This document shows, in pieces, positions 9,701-18,706 of a stretch of DNA of 45,105 nt. The translations under genes and the position numbers were made by a program. This DNA is from Hahellaceae bacterium (lineage in GTDB: Bacteria; Pseudomonadota; Gammaproteobacteria; Pseudomonadales; Oleiphilaceae), in contig JADJWY010000028.1 in assembly GCA_016716085.1 (NCBI GenBank), forward strand, positions 1-45,105, in the 5' to 3' direction. How positions within the stretch are numbered: the first letter of the stretch is position 1; the number at the start of each line of letters is the position of its first letter. The notes beneath the pieces are model-generated. The model ran no database searches and was not told where the DNA came from. It was given only the letters and a program-made list of their open reading frames with translations.

Positions 9701-11482
9701 GGAATCAATCGTTAAGCTTCCATTGCAGTAAAAAACGGTCAGGCTATTGTCACCGCCAGCCAGTGTGATGTTGCCGGTGATGCGGGTAAGACTCCCAACG
9801 GTCGTGATCTTGCCAGGGAAATTCGCCGCAGTGATTGCAGTGCCGCCATTCGTGTACCAGGCGTCAGGGATCGCGTTGGCAGGCTCATTGCCGGAACCGG
9901 ACGAGACCGGAGAAGCTGGCTGACTGGACCCGAACAGATCAACCGTGACTTCTCCGGTTTTCCAATTGGTTGCCAGCTGCTGAATCTCGAAGTTGCGGTC
10001 GAGCGTGGTGATCTCACCGGTGTAATCCCGAACATTGGGCAGCCGCAAGCGAACAACGTCACCCACTTCGAGATCGTTGTGCTTTGGCAGCAGCGTGACC
10101 TTGATCTTGAGTGGTGGTCCTGCAAAACGGTCGCGGAGTGAGTCAAACCTGTTTTTCAACACATCATAGGAATGGCGTGAGCTGGAAAGCGTCTTGAATG
10201 CCAGCTCTTTCGGTTTGGCCGTGCCATGCTTTGAAATACTTGCCGTGTCTCGCAGGATGTTGACCCGAGTGTAATCCTTTTTCTCGGGCAAGTAGTTCCA
10301 GCGAATAGTGATCTGATTGATGACAGATTCCATGTCATGCAAGAGAGCCCCAGACTGGGAAACGTCACTCGCAGTAAGCAGCCGGGTGTATGACCCAGCT
10401 GAATGCACGACCGCCAGCCGCTTGAGCCCGATTTCGCCATTGGCATAGATTGGCGAAAAAGCCCCCAGCATGGTGTAAATCTGTTCCTCGATGAACTTCT
10501 TTCCGTCAGTCTTGGTCACCCCAGAAATTACAGCGGCCACGCCCACATCGTTGTTTGTGGTATCCCACCAGTCCGGCCCGATGAATTGGAAGTCTGACGT
10601 CCTGATCAGGTCCGGGCTTATTCCCAAATGCCAGTGGTCGGGCAAATAGTCACCCGGGAACCCCCAACAAGCGCCCGTCATAAGCTCGTAAGCAATCATG
10701 ACCGCAGGGCCTTCGCGGTAAATGTACTCTTCCACCTTCGGTGCGTTGTCGGCGTTGCTGTCGTCGTCCTTGTCGATTGGCGCTATCAGGTGTGCAGTGT
10801 TCAACACACCCCAGGTGCAGCCGGTGAAGGAGTTTGGAGTTATGCCGGTATACTTTACGATGCACCCATTCGACAGCTTGATGTAGCCGACCTTCTGACC
10901 AGGTGAGCCAATGATGCCGGAGGGTGACGCCGGTTGCCGTACAAGCTGAAAGCCAGTGGTGCCGTAAACGGGAATGGTTGCGGCATTTTCAGCAATTGAG
11001 GCTGAAAGCGTGGTCTTTTTGACGTCGAAAATGTCCTGCCGCAGATCACGCTGCACATCGGCACAGGAAAAGGTGTAAATCCCATTTTCGTACTCAACCG
11101 ACTTGATGACCTGAGTGGTCGCCACGACGAAGTTTGACCACGGGAAATCATCCTCACCCACGTAGAACACGACTTTCTTGCCGCGCAGCCCCTTACCAGC
11201 ATTGAGCTTGGTCTTTTGAAGCGTGGTCAGGCCGTCATCCATTGCGGAAAAGGTGATCTCGCCAATGGTCGAGACCGACTTCTCAGGGCTGATCTTCTGG
11301 CTTGTGCCGCTGATATCCTCTGTAAGCACTCCGGTATACACATTCGGCCCAGACAATCCGCTGATCGTGTGCGAGGTCAGGTAAACGAAATCAGATCCGC
11401 CGAAATCGATCTTAAAGACAAAATGCGCAGTGATGCTGTCTTTGCGCCATGCAAGCGCAAAACTTAAATTGTCAGTTCTCAA
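6780..11482 (-). CDS. Tail-tip / host specificity protein (J-like), C-terminus frame-broken
   Basis: About 1570 residues once frame breaks are bridged. It begins with a TTG overlapping the previous stop. The first 500 residues form the tail-hub region, followed by a glycine-rich segment, fibronectin type III-like repeats (about 860-1180: YYYRIRAYDEFGDGTLEVQ) and a distal part with GVYG/GVHG/GVKG repeats typical of trimeric fibre shafts. The protein would sit at the tail tip and contact the receptor. The continuous frame ends at 6977 in unrelated residues, but the next frame continues the repeats (SGAGVKGEATTGIGV) to a stop at 6780. One lost G near 7163 explains this. Further frame changes lie near 7330, 7390 and 7475. 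These are either sequencing errors or decay of the receptor-binding end. Confidence 0.85.
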
Positions 11483-11928
11483 GTGATTGGGCCCCCGACA
11501 ACGCCGCCGACATTGATCGCTCTGCCGGTTGCGAGTCTGACTTTGAATGAAAATTGAATGTAACCAATGGACCGCCGAGACTCGGCATAGTCGGTTGTGT
11601 CCAGCACAGCGATAAAAGGTGCGTTGGGTGCCGCAGCCGTGCCTAGCGGGTCGATCTTGAAATATTGACCGTTCATGGCCGAATCGAGGAATTCGCGCAT
11701 CTGCTTGACCGAGCTTGAACTTTCAGCCATCGGGATTGTCTGCAGGTCATAGACCACATCGATGCCGTGCAGGATGGTTTGGGTGTTGCGCCGATCTAGA
11801 CTTAGGTTGATGTTGCTTCGGGCGCTCACATTGCGGTCATACTTGTTGATTTTCACGTCAAACGAGTAAGTCCGACCGGCAAAGTGGCCGCTCATCAGCG
11901 ACAGCATCGCCACATACTGAATATTCAT
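11479..11928 (-). CDS. Distal tail protein
   Basis: 149 residues between the tape measure and the tail-tip gene, overlapping the latter by four bases. The segment VKQMREFLDSAMNGQYFKIDP, together with an N-terminus reading MLSLMSGHFAGRTYSFDVKI, fits the compact beta-rich proteins that join the tail tube to the tip in siphophages with no separate K, L and I genes. The assignment comes mainly from position, length and composition. Confidence 0.55.
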   Translation of the reverse strand: MNIQYVAMLSLMSGHFAGRTYSFDVKINKYDRNVSARSNINLSLDRRNTQTILHGIDVVYDLQTIPMAESSSSVKQMREFLDSAMNGQYFKIDPLGTAAAPNAPFIAVLDTTDYAESRRSIGYIQFSFKVRLATGRAINVGGVVGGPIT

Positions 11929-11931
11929 GGA

Positions 11932-13937
11932 TTAATACGCCGTTGCGAACTGGAGACCGGTACGGGAATTGCCATCGATGAAGATGGTGTCTGACTGATT
12001 GATAAACTCGCCAAGCTGTTCGGCCAGGGCTGGGATATCAAAGCCGTTCACATCACCGTTGAAGATCAGATTCACGTTTCTGCCAGACTTATCATCTGGA
12101 TTTGACGCGCCATAGGGTTGGGTAGGTTGAGGTGGGACGTAGGTGCCTGGGGATGCGTTAGATGATCCGGCGACCGTGCCGCCACCACCGAACTGCTGGG
12201 ATTTCAGTTGTTGAATCTGTACTGCCGTGGCTGCCGCTGCCGTGGCCGCGAATGCTGCACCGAGAATAGGTCCACCAAGCTCTGCCCCCCACTTGTAAGA
12301 TGCGACAACAGACTGGATCCCGTTGATCGTCGCCATGGCAATGGCTGCGATTTTCCCGGTCTCGAAAGCCTTTCGACTTTGGCTGTTCATGAGCGTTGCC
12401 AGATTACCAAGGCCCTGCTGGGCAATTGATAACTGCGCGTCAAACCGTGCCTGATCAATGGACGCCATCGATTTAGCGTGCCGGTCCTGTTCGCTCTCGA
12501 TCACGCTGTTGGTGTAGGCAGCCAGCTCGGTATTTCGCGTGGAGAATTCTTCGAGGATCTTCATCCGCTTTTCGTGCATCCGGTTTCAATGTCGAGTGCC
12601 GACATTTGAGACTCGCGGTAATTTTCGAGGTCACCGGCAAGGCCAAAAAATGCAGAGGCGTTCTGGTCGGGCGCGAAATCTTGAAATCCTTCCAGCAGGC
12701 CGCGCTTTTTGTTGGCTGGTGCCGCACTGGATTTTGAAGCCGATGCAGCCGCCGCGGACGAAGCGGCTGATGCGACAGCCACCTTTTCGATCAGTGGAGT
12801 TGGTGTTTTTGCAGGGCCAGATTCGGCAGGGATATCGATGCCGAGCCTCTTGCCGGCGCCGGGAGTCAATATATCCTGACTCGTTAAAAGCTCAAGTCGT
12901 TTACGCTCTGTTTCGAGTTGCGCTTTTATCAAGTCCAGCCGCCTCTCTTCATCGGCCAGCTGTGATTTCAGAATCTCGTTACCTGGCATCGATGCAGCAA
13001 GGTTTCGCGTGTTCTGAATCTCGGCATTCAGTTTTTTATACTTCGACTCAGCTTCGTTAACAGCTTCAGCCTGGTCGTAAATTTCAGAGCGTGACATTTG
13101 AGCTGTGACGATCTGAACCGACTTAGCCCACTCGTCCAGCCACTTCGCAATGGTCTGCGTGAACCCAGACGCATCATCCAGCTTGCCGATAAACTGCTCC
13201 ATGGCTCCGGTCGCCCGTTGGATTGACCGGCCAAGGTTACTGCCAAGCTCATCGAATTTTGCGTTGATCTTTCCGGTTTGACCAAGGATTGATTCAAAAA
13301 CATCATCCGCAAGCAGCCGGCCATCGAGGACCATCTGTCGGAGCTCACCAACGGAAACGTTAAGCCCCTCTGCAATCGCTTGAGCCAGCAACGGGGTATT
13401 TTCAACGATACTGTTGAATTCTTCTGCCCTGACGATTCCGCCAGCAAGCGCCTGGCTGAGCTGAATAGATGCGTTGCTGATCTCTGTCTGGCTGGCACCG
13501 CCGATGACGCCCAGCTTGTTGATCGCTTCCACCAGTCGCAAAACGTCAGAATCCGTCCGGCCAAGCTCGGTCGCCCCTATTTTCAGGCGTTGAAACAGAG
13601 CGACGTTAGTTTCCAGAGCCGTCGCTGTGTTCTGGGAGATTGAAAACAGCTCGGCAGATGCGTAATTGAAGGACTGCATTGAATCCGTGGCAGTCCTGAT
13701 CCGGCTTTGCAGGAGCTGGTAGCTGTCCGCGATGCCGATGATCTCCTTCGCGCTCGATACCGTGAGGAAACCCAACGCTGCATTTTTCAACAGATTGAAA
13801 GATGAGGCTGCCAGCTGGTTGCTTTTATCGGCATTGTCGGCAAATGACCGGATCTGCCTGTCTGCACGACTCAGCGTCTGTTCGAGGCCGGTCATTTTGG
13901 CATCGAGCACAAAGGTCAATTTATCGAGATTTGCCAT
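11932..13937 (-). CDS. Tape measure protein (frame break near 12580)
   Basis: 668 residues when one base is restored. Residues 1-300 carry the phage tape-measure N-terminal region (SADRQIRSFADNADKSN-like; FNSIVENTPLLAQAIAEGL; ELRQMVLDGRLLADDVFES). Coiled-coil segments follow, then an alanine- and glycine-rich hydrophobic stretch (about 580-620) and a C-terminal tail. The frame ends after SALDIET and resumes as MHEKRMKILEEFSTRN, which a missing C in a CCC run near 12582 would reconcile. The gene starts at the ATG at 13937, inside the end of the GT reading frame, the arrangement seen for lambda GT and H. The length sets the tail length; this is a short tape. Confidence 0.9.
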
Positions 13938-14570
13938 CGTCAGCTTCCGACTTGGATTTGGGTTTTGCCAAGGCCTTGAGGCCGGCAACAAATTGAGTAG
14001 TGGATTGATTACGCCTGGTGATTGGATCGATCACCATGAAGTCTTTTGCGGACCAGGTCTTTTTGCTTCCGCCGTGGATGTTTGCCAGAGTTGAAGCAAT
14101 AATCCCTGCGTGAATGTTGTCGCGCTCAGAGCCGAAAGGCTCCATGTTGTAGAACGCTATCCACTGCGTGAGCTCATCGCTTGAGAGGGTTTCCTCAAGC
14201 TCTGCAACTGTGCGGCCAAGGGCTAAAGCAAGTCTGAACTTGAACTTCAGCTCTGGCCGCTCTCTTAGTTTTTTTCCGCTTCCTCGGTCGCACCAGGCAC
14301 CATGCCCGACAGTTTCAGAATGGCTTCCGACAGCTTGTCGACCATGGATGCGTCAGCTTCTTCATGCAGATACTGCTCATCTTCCTCGCTGAACTGGTCG
14401 CACCCGAGCACGGCAACAAGTGCCGCGAATCGATTTGGTTCGTCCTTATGTTCAGTTGAGAACTGTCGCACCCGGTCACGAGAGGCCAGCGAAAGCGGTC
14501 GGATGGTGAGCGAAAGCCCACCGATTTCAAAGGTTGAACTCTTTCGAGCAAAAACGTCACGAGCACTCAT
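13921..14570 (-). CDS. Tail assembly chaperone fusion (G-T type) made by -1 frameshift
   Basis: Translation of the 14570 gene can slip at A AAA AAC (14274-14268), just before its TAA, and continue in the -1 frame to TAA at 13921. This adds about 115 residues. The extension includes LALALGRTVAELEETLSSDE, then QWIAFYNMEPFGSERDN and IIASTLANIHGG, the pattern of DUF4035-type tail chaperone T domains. As with lambda gpG-GT, the short and long forms would bind the tape measure during tail assembly and leave the finished tail. The long frame has no good start of its own, which supports a frameshift origin. Confidence 0.9.
14265..14570 (-). CDS. Tail assembly chaperone G-like protein
   Basis: 101 residues from an ATG that overlaps the stop of the major tail gene (ATGA). 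It begins MSARDVFARKSSTFEIGG and is acidic toward the C-terminus (EEDEQYLHEEADASMVDK). Size, acidity and position between the tail tube and tape measure genes fit lambda gpG. It ends EEAEKN at the slippery site that also yields the G-T fusion. An upstream start at 14648 would overlap the tail gene and is less likely. Confidence 0.85.
   Translation of the reverse strand: MSARDVFARKSSTFEIGGLSLTIRPLSLASRDRVRQFSTEHKDEPNRFAALVAVLGCDQFSEEDEQYLHEEADASMVDKLSEAILKLSGMVPGATEEAEKN
14268..14274 (-). promoter_or_regulatory. Programmed -1 ribosomal frameshift site AAAAAAC
   Basis: In the zero frame the codons are GAA AAA AAC TAA, so the heptamer is A AAA AAC, a canonical X XXY YYZ slippery sequence. It lies directly before the G stop codon. 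The -1 frame is open from the site to 13921 and encodes a recognisable T domain. Confidence 0.9.
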
Positions 14571-14998
14571 GAGATTGTAATATCCCCGCTGATTTTCATT
14601 GTGAACGTGATGGTGTTCTGAGCGTTGATCTGTGGCTCGATAGACCATCCGGTGTATGCAACACGGAAAGCGTAAGTCTCCGATGTGGTTCCGTCAGTGA
14701 TGACCACCTGCACGTTTCCAGATGCTTTGCTCTGCACCTTGCCAAGCACTGAATCCTGAATGGTTGCGCCCTGGACCTTATTGCACTGAACCGTGATCTC
14801 CTGACCATCCGCGAACCCGCCGATGTACTCTTTTGCCGCTGACGCGAAATGCGTGACCTCGATGGTCTCATTTGTCTGGCCAAGGCCGGACATTGACTGA
14901 ATTTCCTCAATCGCAGTAAAAACCTCGGTTGGGGTTGCTCCGTTTCCGACTTTAAACGTGACGTTGCCACCACCGCCGATGAATGCGCTTGTTGCCAT
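14567..14998 (-). CDS. Major tail tube protein (gpV-like)
   Basis: 143 residues, beginning MATSAFIGGGGNVTFKVG. The central segment TNETIEVTHFASAAKEYIGG followed by FADGQEITVQCN, and the end FTMKISGDITIS, are typical of phage tail tube subunits of the lambda gpV N-terminal/TTP type. The protein polymerises into the tail tube. It has no C-terminal Ig-like domain, unlike lambda gpV. The gene follows the tail terminator gene and overlaps the chaperone gene by four bases. Confidence 0.85.
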   Translation of the reverse strand: MATSAFIGGGGNVTFKVGNGATPTEVFTAIEEIQSMSGLGQTNETIEVTHFASAAKEYIGGFADGQEITVQCNKVQGATIQDSVLGKVQSKASGNVQVVITDGTTSETYAFRVAYTGWSIEPQINAQNTITFTMKISGDITIS

Positions 14999-15010
14999 GG
15001 GATAATTTCC

Positions 15011-15385
15011 TCAATACATGATTGTGAATTTAAGGTTGAGGCTCATTGCCCCGTCTGATTCCAGTGGATCATAGTTGAACCCTGTCTGGTAAAGGCCGAC
15101 CAGATCGGAGCGCAGAACTGCGTCAGATTGGATGGCAGATGTGATTGACTCCCCTATCGAGTCCAGGTCTGAATCTTCAGCACCCTGCTTGTTGATCGAG
15201 ACGATAAGCTCAGCCGTGGTGATCGAGCTGCCAAAGCCATGCTCGGTTTCGCCAGACTGAATGTGGACGCACACGAACTCAAACAATTCCCGCGCATCAG
15301 GGTAGCGGGTAGTGAAAATCGTCCCGGTGAAAACAGAGGCGATGACAGTCTGCAGCCGCTGCCTGATCTGCTCACGACTTGGCAT
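15011..15385 (-). CDS. Tail terminator (gpU-like)
   Basis: 124 residues, starting MPSREQIRQRLQTVIASVF. The central region (VCVHIQSGETEHGFGSSITT, AELIVSINKQG) and the final beta strand (LNLKFTIMY) have the layout of lambda gpU, the hexameric ring that caps the tail tube and joins it to the head. The gene order Z-U-V supports this. It overlaps the Z-like gene by 14 bases. Confidence 0.8.
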   Translation of the reverse strand: MPSREQIRQRLQTVIASVFTGTIFTTRYPDARELFEFVCVHIQSGETEHGFGSSITTAELIVSINKQGAEDSDLDSIGESITSAIQSDAVLRSDLVGLYQTGFNYDPLESDGAMSLNLKFTIMY

Positions 15386-15935
15386 ACTTTGAAATCCTGT
15401 AGTTCAACTCACTTACCAGAGTTTTTTGAAAATCCTGGTCGTAAATCTGGTGGGCTATTTTTTTTGCGTGCTTCTCAACTGCTACTGAAACACGCACTTT
15501 TACGACATCAATCGGGTAGCGTGTCCCTTGCGTTCTTTGCAAGACATGCCAGGTATAGTTACGTCTCACCTCGTTTATAAAGGTGTTCTTGAATGTCCGA
15601 TTTCCAACCCGAATACTGCCACCGCCCTTGATTCTGCCCCTGGTCACTCTCAACCTTGTTTGAGCTACTCCTAAGCTAATGGCGGGGATATCGCGCGGAT
15701 AAACTGTAATTCTCGAGTTCAATTTTTTAGGGCTGGATGGGCGAACATAAAAGCGGTCTTTTATGGCCGCTGCAGGAACTCCAGTCTCTTGCTTAACCGC
15801 CTTTGCGATTTGAGTTCTGGTTTTGTTCGCAGTCTTGTTAAGGGCGCTTGATATTGCCCTCGGAACTTCAAAACTGTTTAGCTCTCTGAGGCGCCTTGCA
15901 ATAGCATCAGCCTCGGATTTCATGTGCGCATACAT
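15372..15935 (-). CDS. Minor tail protein Z-like
   Basis: 187 residues, basic. An N-terminal helical region (VPRAISSALNKTANKTRTQI, AKAVKQETGVPAAAIKDRF) is followed by a beta-rich part. This is the Prophage minor tail protein Z pattern. In lambda gpZ is needed for tail completion and DNA positioning in the tail. The ATG overlaps the preceding TAA (TAATG), which implies translational coupling. Confidence 0.85.
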   Translation of the reverse strand: MYAHMKSEADAIARRLRELNSFEVPRAISSALNKTANKTRTQIAKAVKQETGVPAAAIKDRFYVRPSSPKKLNSRITVYPRDIPAISLGVAQTRLRVTRGRIKGGGSIRVGNRTFKNTFINEVRRNYTWHVLQRTQGTRYPIDVVKVRVSVAVEKHAKKIAHQIYDQDFQKTLVSELNYRISKYAKS

Positions 15936-16222
15936 TAAGTTTTACTCACAGCCATTTTGAGAATAAAGCCGTCGTCCGCCTCGATGCGGTCCACTCGGTA
16001 GTTACTGCCAGAGAGTGCAAACGTGTCGCCCACAGCAGGCTGGGTGCCTGTAGGTCGCTGCATCGTCATTTCAAATGCATTACGGGTGACTTCGCCGTAA
16101 TCGTTCGCCCTGACCACATCCTTATCCAGAATTACAGTCACAGCGTTACCGCCCCAGGTGGCTGCAGTGCCAAAGATGGTAATGAGGTCGGCATCCATGG
16201 ATTTGATCAAATCGTCAAACAT
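15935..16222 (-). CDS. Head-tail joining protein (FII-like)
   Basis: 95 residues. It has the small beta-barrel pattern TWGGNAVTVILDKD, then QPAVGDTFALSGSNYRVDRI and DDGFILKMAVSK, as in lambda gpFII and related head-completion proteins. It would form the interface at the base of the connector on which tails dock. Its position between the capsid genes and Z/U matches lambda order. Confidence 0.75.
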   Translation of the reverse strand: MFDDLIKSMDADLITIFGTAATWGGNAVTVILDKDVVRANDYGEVTRNAFEMTMQRPTGTQPAVGDTFALSGSNYRVDRIEADDGFILKMAVSKT

Positions 16223-16235
16223 TGCAGCCCCAGAA

Positions 16236-16260
16236 AATTAGGAAGGCCCCGGAGGGCCTT
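16236..16260 (-). terminator. Hairpin between DUF2190 and FII-like genes
   Basis: AAGGCCC-TCCG-GGGCCTT on the minus strand (16260-16243) lies in the 42-base gap after the DUF2190 gene. The T-tract on this strand is poor (CCTAATTTT), while the plus-strand reading has TTTT. It may attenuate transcription or stabilise a processed 3' end more than stop it fully. Confidence 0.45.
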
Positions 16261-16264
16261 TTGA

Positions 16265-16639
16265 TTAAGCAACAGTTCCAACGCCAACGTTGAGTTTCAC
16301 TTTACAAGTGGTCTCACCGTTCGCACCGGCAGCCATTGCCACGCAGCAACCAGACACATCGCCGGCTGCTGGCGTTGCTGCACTGTCATCGAAAGCACCG
16401 GCTGAAACGTCATAAATCAGCTTTTCGCCCTGAACGAACACCGCACCTGACACCTTGGGAACCTCATACACGCCATCAATTGCGACGGCACCAACACTGT
16501 TGGGCGTGGTATTTGGAATGTCAGTGAGGGAAACACCAATTAAGTTTTTGATGACAACAACGTCACCAGACGCTATATCGGAACCAGTGTTGTTCACGTA
16601 GTCCATCACTGCGCCGCCCTGAATGTAATTTGTAGCCAT
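16265..16639 (-). CDS. DUF2190 family capsid-associated protein
   Basis: 124 residues with an even pattern of small residues: SGDVVVIKNLIGVSLTDIPN, VAIDGVYEVPKVSGAVFVQG, ATPAAGDVSGCCVAMAAGA. This is the DUF2190 signature (a beta-rich domain common next to HK97-fold capsid genes). It is thought to act as a decoration or cement protein in the position of lambda gpD. It has its own ribosome site (GGAGAAAAATC before ATG) after an intergenic terminator. Confidence 0.85.
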   Translation of the reverse strand: MATNYIQGGAVMDYVNNTGSDIASGDVVVIKNLIGVSLTDIPNTTPNSVGAVAIDGVYEVPKVSGAVFVQGEKLIYDVSAGAFDDSAATPAAGDVSGCCVAMAAGANGETTCKVKLNVGVGTVA

Positions 16640-16656
16640 GATTTTTCTCCAAAAAT

Positions 16657-16682
16657 GAAAAAGGCCGGATCAAGCCGGCCTG
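16657..16682 (-). terminator. Rho-independent terminator after the capsid gene
   Basis: The minus strand reads AGGCCGGC-TTGAT-CCGGCCT followed by TTTTC, a strong stem with a T-run, between the capsid gene stop (16700) and the DUF2190 start (16639). Within a late operon read by an antiterminated polymerase it may only tune expression. Confidence 0.75.
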
Positions 16683-16699
16683 TTGGTTATGGGTTTTGA

Positions 16700-18703
16700 T
16701 TAACCGGCGTTCTTGAACAGACCACGGAAATCGACGACTCCCGCAGCAAAATCGAGACGAGCCTTGATCTTGACGCCATCGACGTCAAAGCCGTTTTCGA
16801 TCTCGGTGTAAACGCCCTCGCTGCCGGACAGGTAGCCATACTCGATGGTGTCGATGCGAGAGGGAGATGCAGCCAGATACCATGCGGTCTCTGATGCCGC
16901 ATCGAGGCGAGGCTCTACGATCAGCTTCAGCTTGTTGGCAAACACGTTCACGTTTGCAGTTGCTTCGGCCAGGACTGCAGTCAGGATCTTCTCAGCGAGA
17001 GTTTCCAGCGCCGCAGGAACGATCAGATACTCTGCCATCAGGTTCAGAGGACGGGTGTCCTTCAAACCAGTCTGCTTGCGCAGCATCTTGCGAGCTTCTG
17101 ATAGCGTGGTTTCGCTCAGCGCACCGGCAGTGCCCAGGTTCTTGTGGGTTGCGTGAAACAGCGCGAGGTTATCCGACATTTTTACGTTGCTGGTCAGCAG
17201 ACCGTAAACGATCTCGGTTTCCTTCTCCGCAGCACTGGCACCGAACGCGGGAGCGATACGTGTGAATGCGGACAGGTCATCATTGATCAGAGCCTGACGG
17301 GTGATCGAGATGATTTTTCCGAAGGTCTTGAGTTTATAGCTTTGACCTTCTTCGCCCATGGAGCCGTAGGTGTACTCCCCGCTTTCCTTGATCTCTTCCA
17401 GATCAGGAGCGCCCGACAAGGCCAGGGTATTGACGGTCTTGAAATCAGACACGTCAGAACGACGACTGAAAGCAGTGAACGAGCGTGGTGAGGTCTGATA
17501 GGCCGCACGCAGGCGCTTGTTCATCACTTCGCCAAGGATCAGCGGGAAGTCGCTGGTGCTGTGCATCGCCTTGGCCGCTACTTCCTGCTTGCTCATGAAC
17601 TGGGTGTTCATGCCGCCCATCTGCAGAGTCGCACGCGCCAGGTCGATCATATCCATGACACGGAACTGACGCGCATCGTCACGCAGCTGGATACTGGCAG
17701 GGCTGATACGGTGCTCAATGGCATTGATCATCGCGTCCCGCGCACGAACAGCACCGGATTCAACGATTGCACCACGACCGACATTAGCCTTTGCATCACG
17801 CTCGGCCATCATTTCGAGCACCTTATCCTTGGCATGCTGAACACTGGCACCAGTACTGATCAGGTCGGCCATGACAGCCTTCGGCAGATCATACTTGTCA
17901 GAGAGCTTGGTAATTTCGGAAACCCGGTCGCGCTCTGCGGCAATAACGGCTTCGGCTTTCGCCTGGGCTTTTGCTTCCAGATCTGGACCATTGGTTTTTT
18001 CCACTTCTGCGGCATCACGAGTGTTCACCGCGCTTTTTACGTCATGCTGAGGCATGGTTTTGTCTCCTGTTAGGGATGGTTGTGCGGATGAGCCCGCTTT
18101 TGACACCGACGACATGGTTTTGGCCAGGTCACCCGGAACGTTTGAAAACTGTGTAAGGTCGATGGAGGCTGCAGCCTTCACCGGAGTCGAGACCTCATCG
18201 ATGAAGCCGAGGTCGAGAGCGTCTTTTGCGCTCAACCATGTTTCGCTGCGGAGCATTTCGGCCAGATCGTCATTTCTCATGCCGGTTTTGGCGGCATAAA
18301 TCGAAATCAGGCTGCTTTCAAAGCCGTCCAATGTGTCGGCAGTTTTTCGCAGATCATCTGCATTGCCAGCCACCATGTTGTGGGGCTTGTGGATCATCAG
18401 CCACGCATTTTCCGGCATGACAATATGATCACCGGCCATGGCCACAACGCTGGCCATCGATGCGGCAAGGCCATCGATAATGACGGTCTTGTGTGCCTTG
18501 CTCTCTTTGAGCCGGTTATATATCGCCAGCCCTTCGAGCACGTAACCACCCGCCGAGTGGATGCGGATGGTAAGTTTTGAGTCATTGAGCGATTCGAGCT
18601 TGTCGACGATGGTCTTAGCATCGAGGCCGTCCCACCACTCGCCAATTTCTCCGTACAAAAGGAGCTCGCCAGCACTGGAAATGCTGTTCTTTGCGTTGGG
18701 CAT
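16700..18703 (-). CDS. ClpP-like prohead protease fused to major capsid protein
   Basis: 667 residues. Residues 1-180 form a ClpP/SppA-like serine protease: GLAASMASVVAMAG supplies the catalytic Ser82, IHKPH supplies His105, and an acidic residue lies in the WLSAKDALDLGFIDE region. A charged linker (about 200-300, AKAQAKAEAVIAAERDR) resembles a scaffold or delta domain. The rest is a Mu/HK97-type capsid domain (FGKIISITRQALINDDL; FHATHKNLGTAGAL; LIVEPRLD; KARLDFAAGVVDFRGLFKN). Related phages encode the two as separate genes or as this fusion. Maturation would require self-cleavage to release the capsid subunit. It sits directly after the portal gene. Confidence 0.92.
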   Translation of the reverse strand: MPNAKNSISSAGELLLYGEIGEWWDGLDAKTIVDKLESLNDSKLTIRIHSAGGYVLEGLAIYNRLKESKAHKTVIIDGLAASMASVVAMAGDHIVMPENAWLMIHKPHNMVAGNADDLRKTADTLDGFESSLISIYAAKTGMRNDDLAEMLRSETWLSAKDALDLGFIDEVSTPVKAAASIDLTQFSNVPGDLAKTMSSVSKAGSSAQPSLTGDKTMPQHDVKSAVNTRDAAEVEKTNGPDLEAKAQAKAEAVIAAERDRVSEITKLSDKYDLPKAVMADLISTGASVQHAKDKVLEMMAERDAKANVGRGAIVESGAVRARDAMINAIEHRISPASIQLRDDARQFRVMDMIDLARATLQMGGMNTQFMSKQEVAAKAMHSTSDFPLILGEVMNKRLRAAYQTSPRSFTAFSRRSDVSDFKTVNTLALSGAPDLEEIKESGEYTYGSMGEEGQSYKLKTFGKIISITRQALINDDLSAFTRIAPAFGASAAEKETEIVYGLLTSNVKMSDNLALFHATHKNLGTAGALSETTLSEARKMLRKQTGLKDTRPLNLMAEYLIVPAALETLAEKILTAVLAEATANVNVFANKLKLIVEPRLDAASETAWYLAASPSRIDTIEYGYLSGSEGVYTEIENGFDVDGVKIKARLDFAAGVVDFRGLFKNAG

Positions 18704-18706
18704 TGC

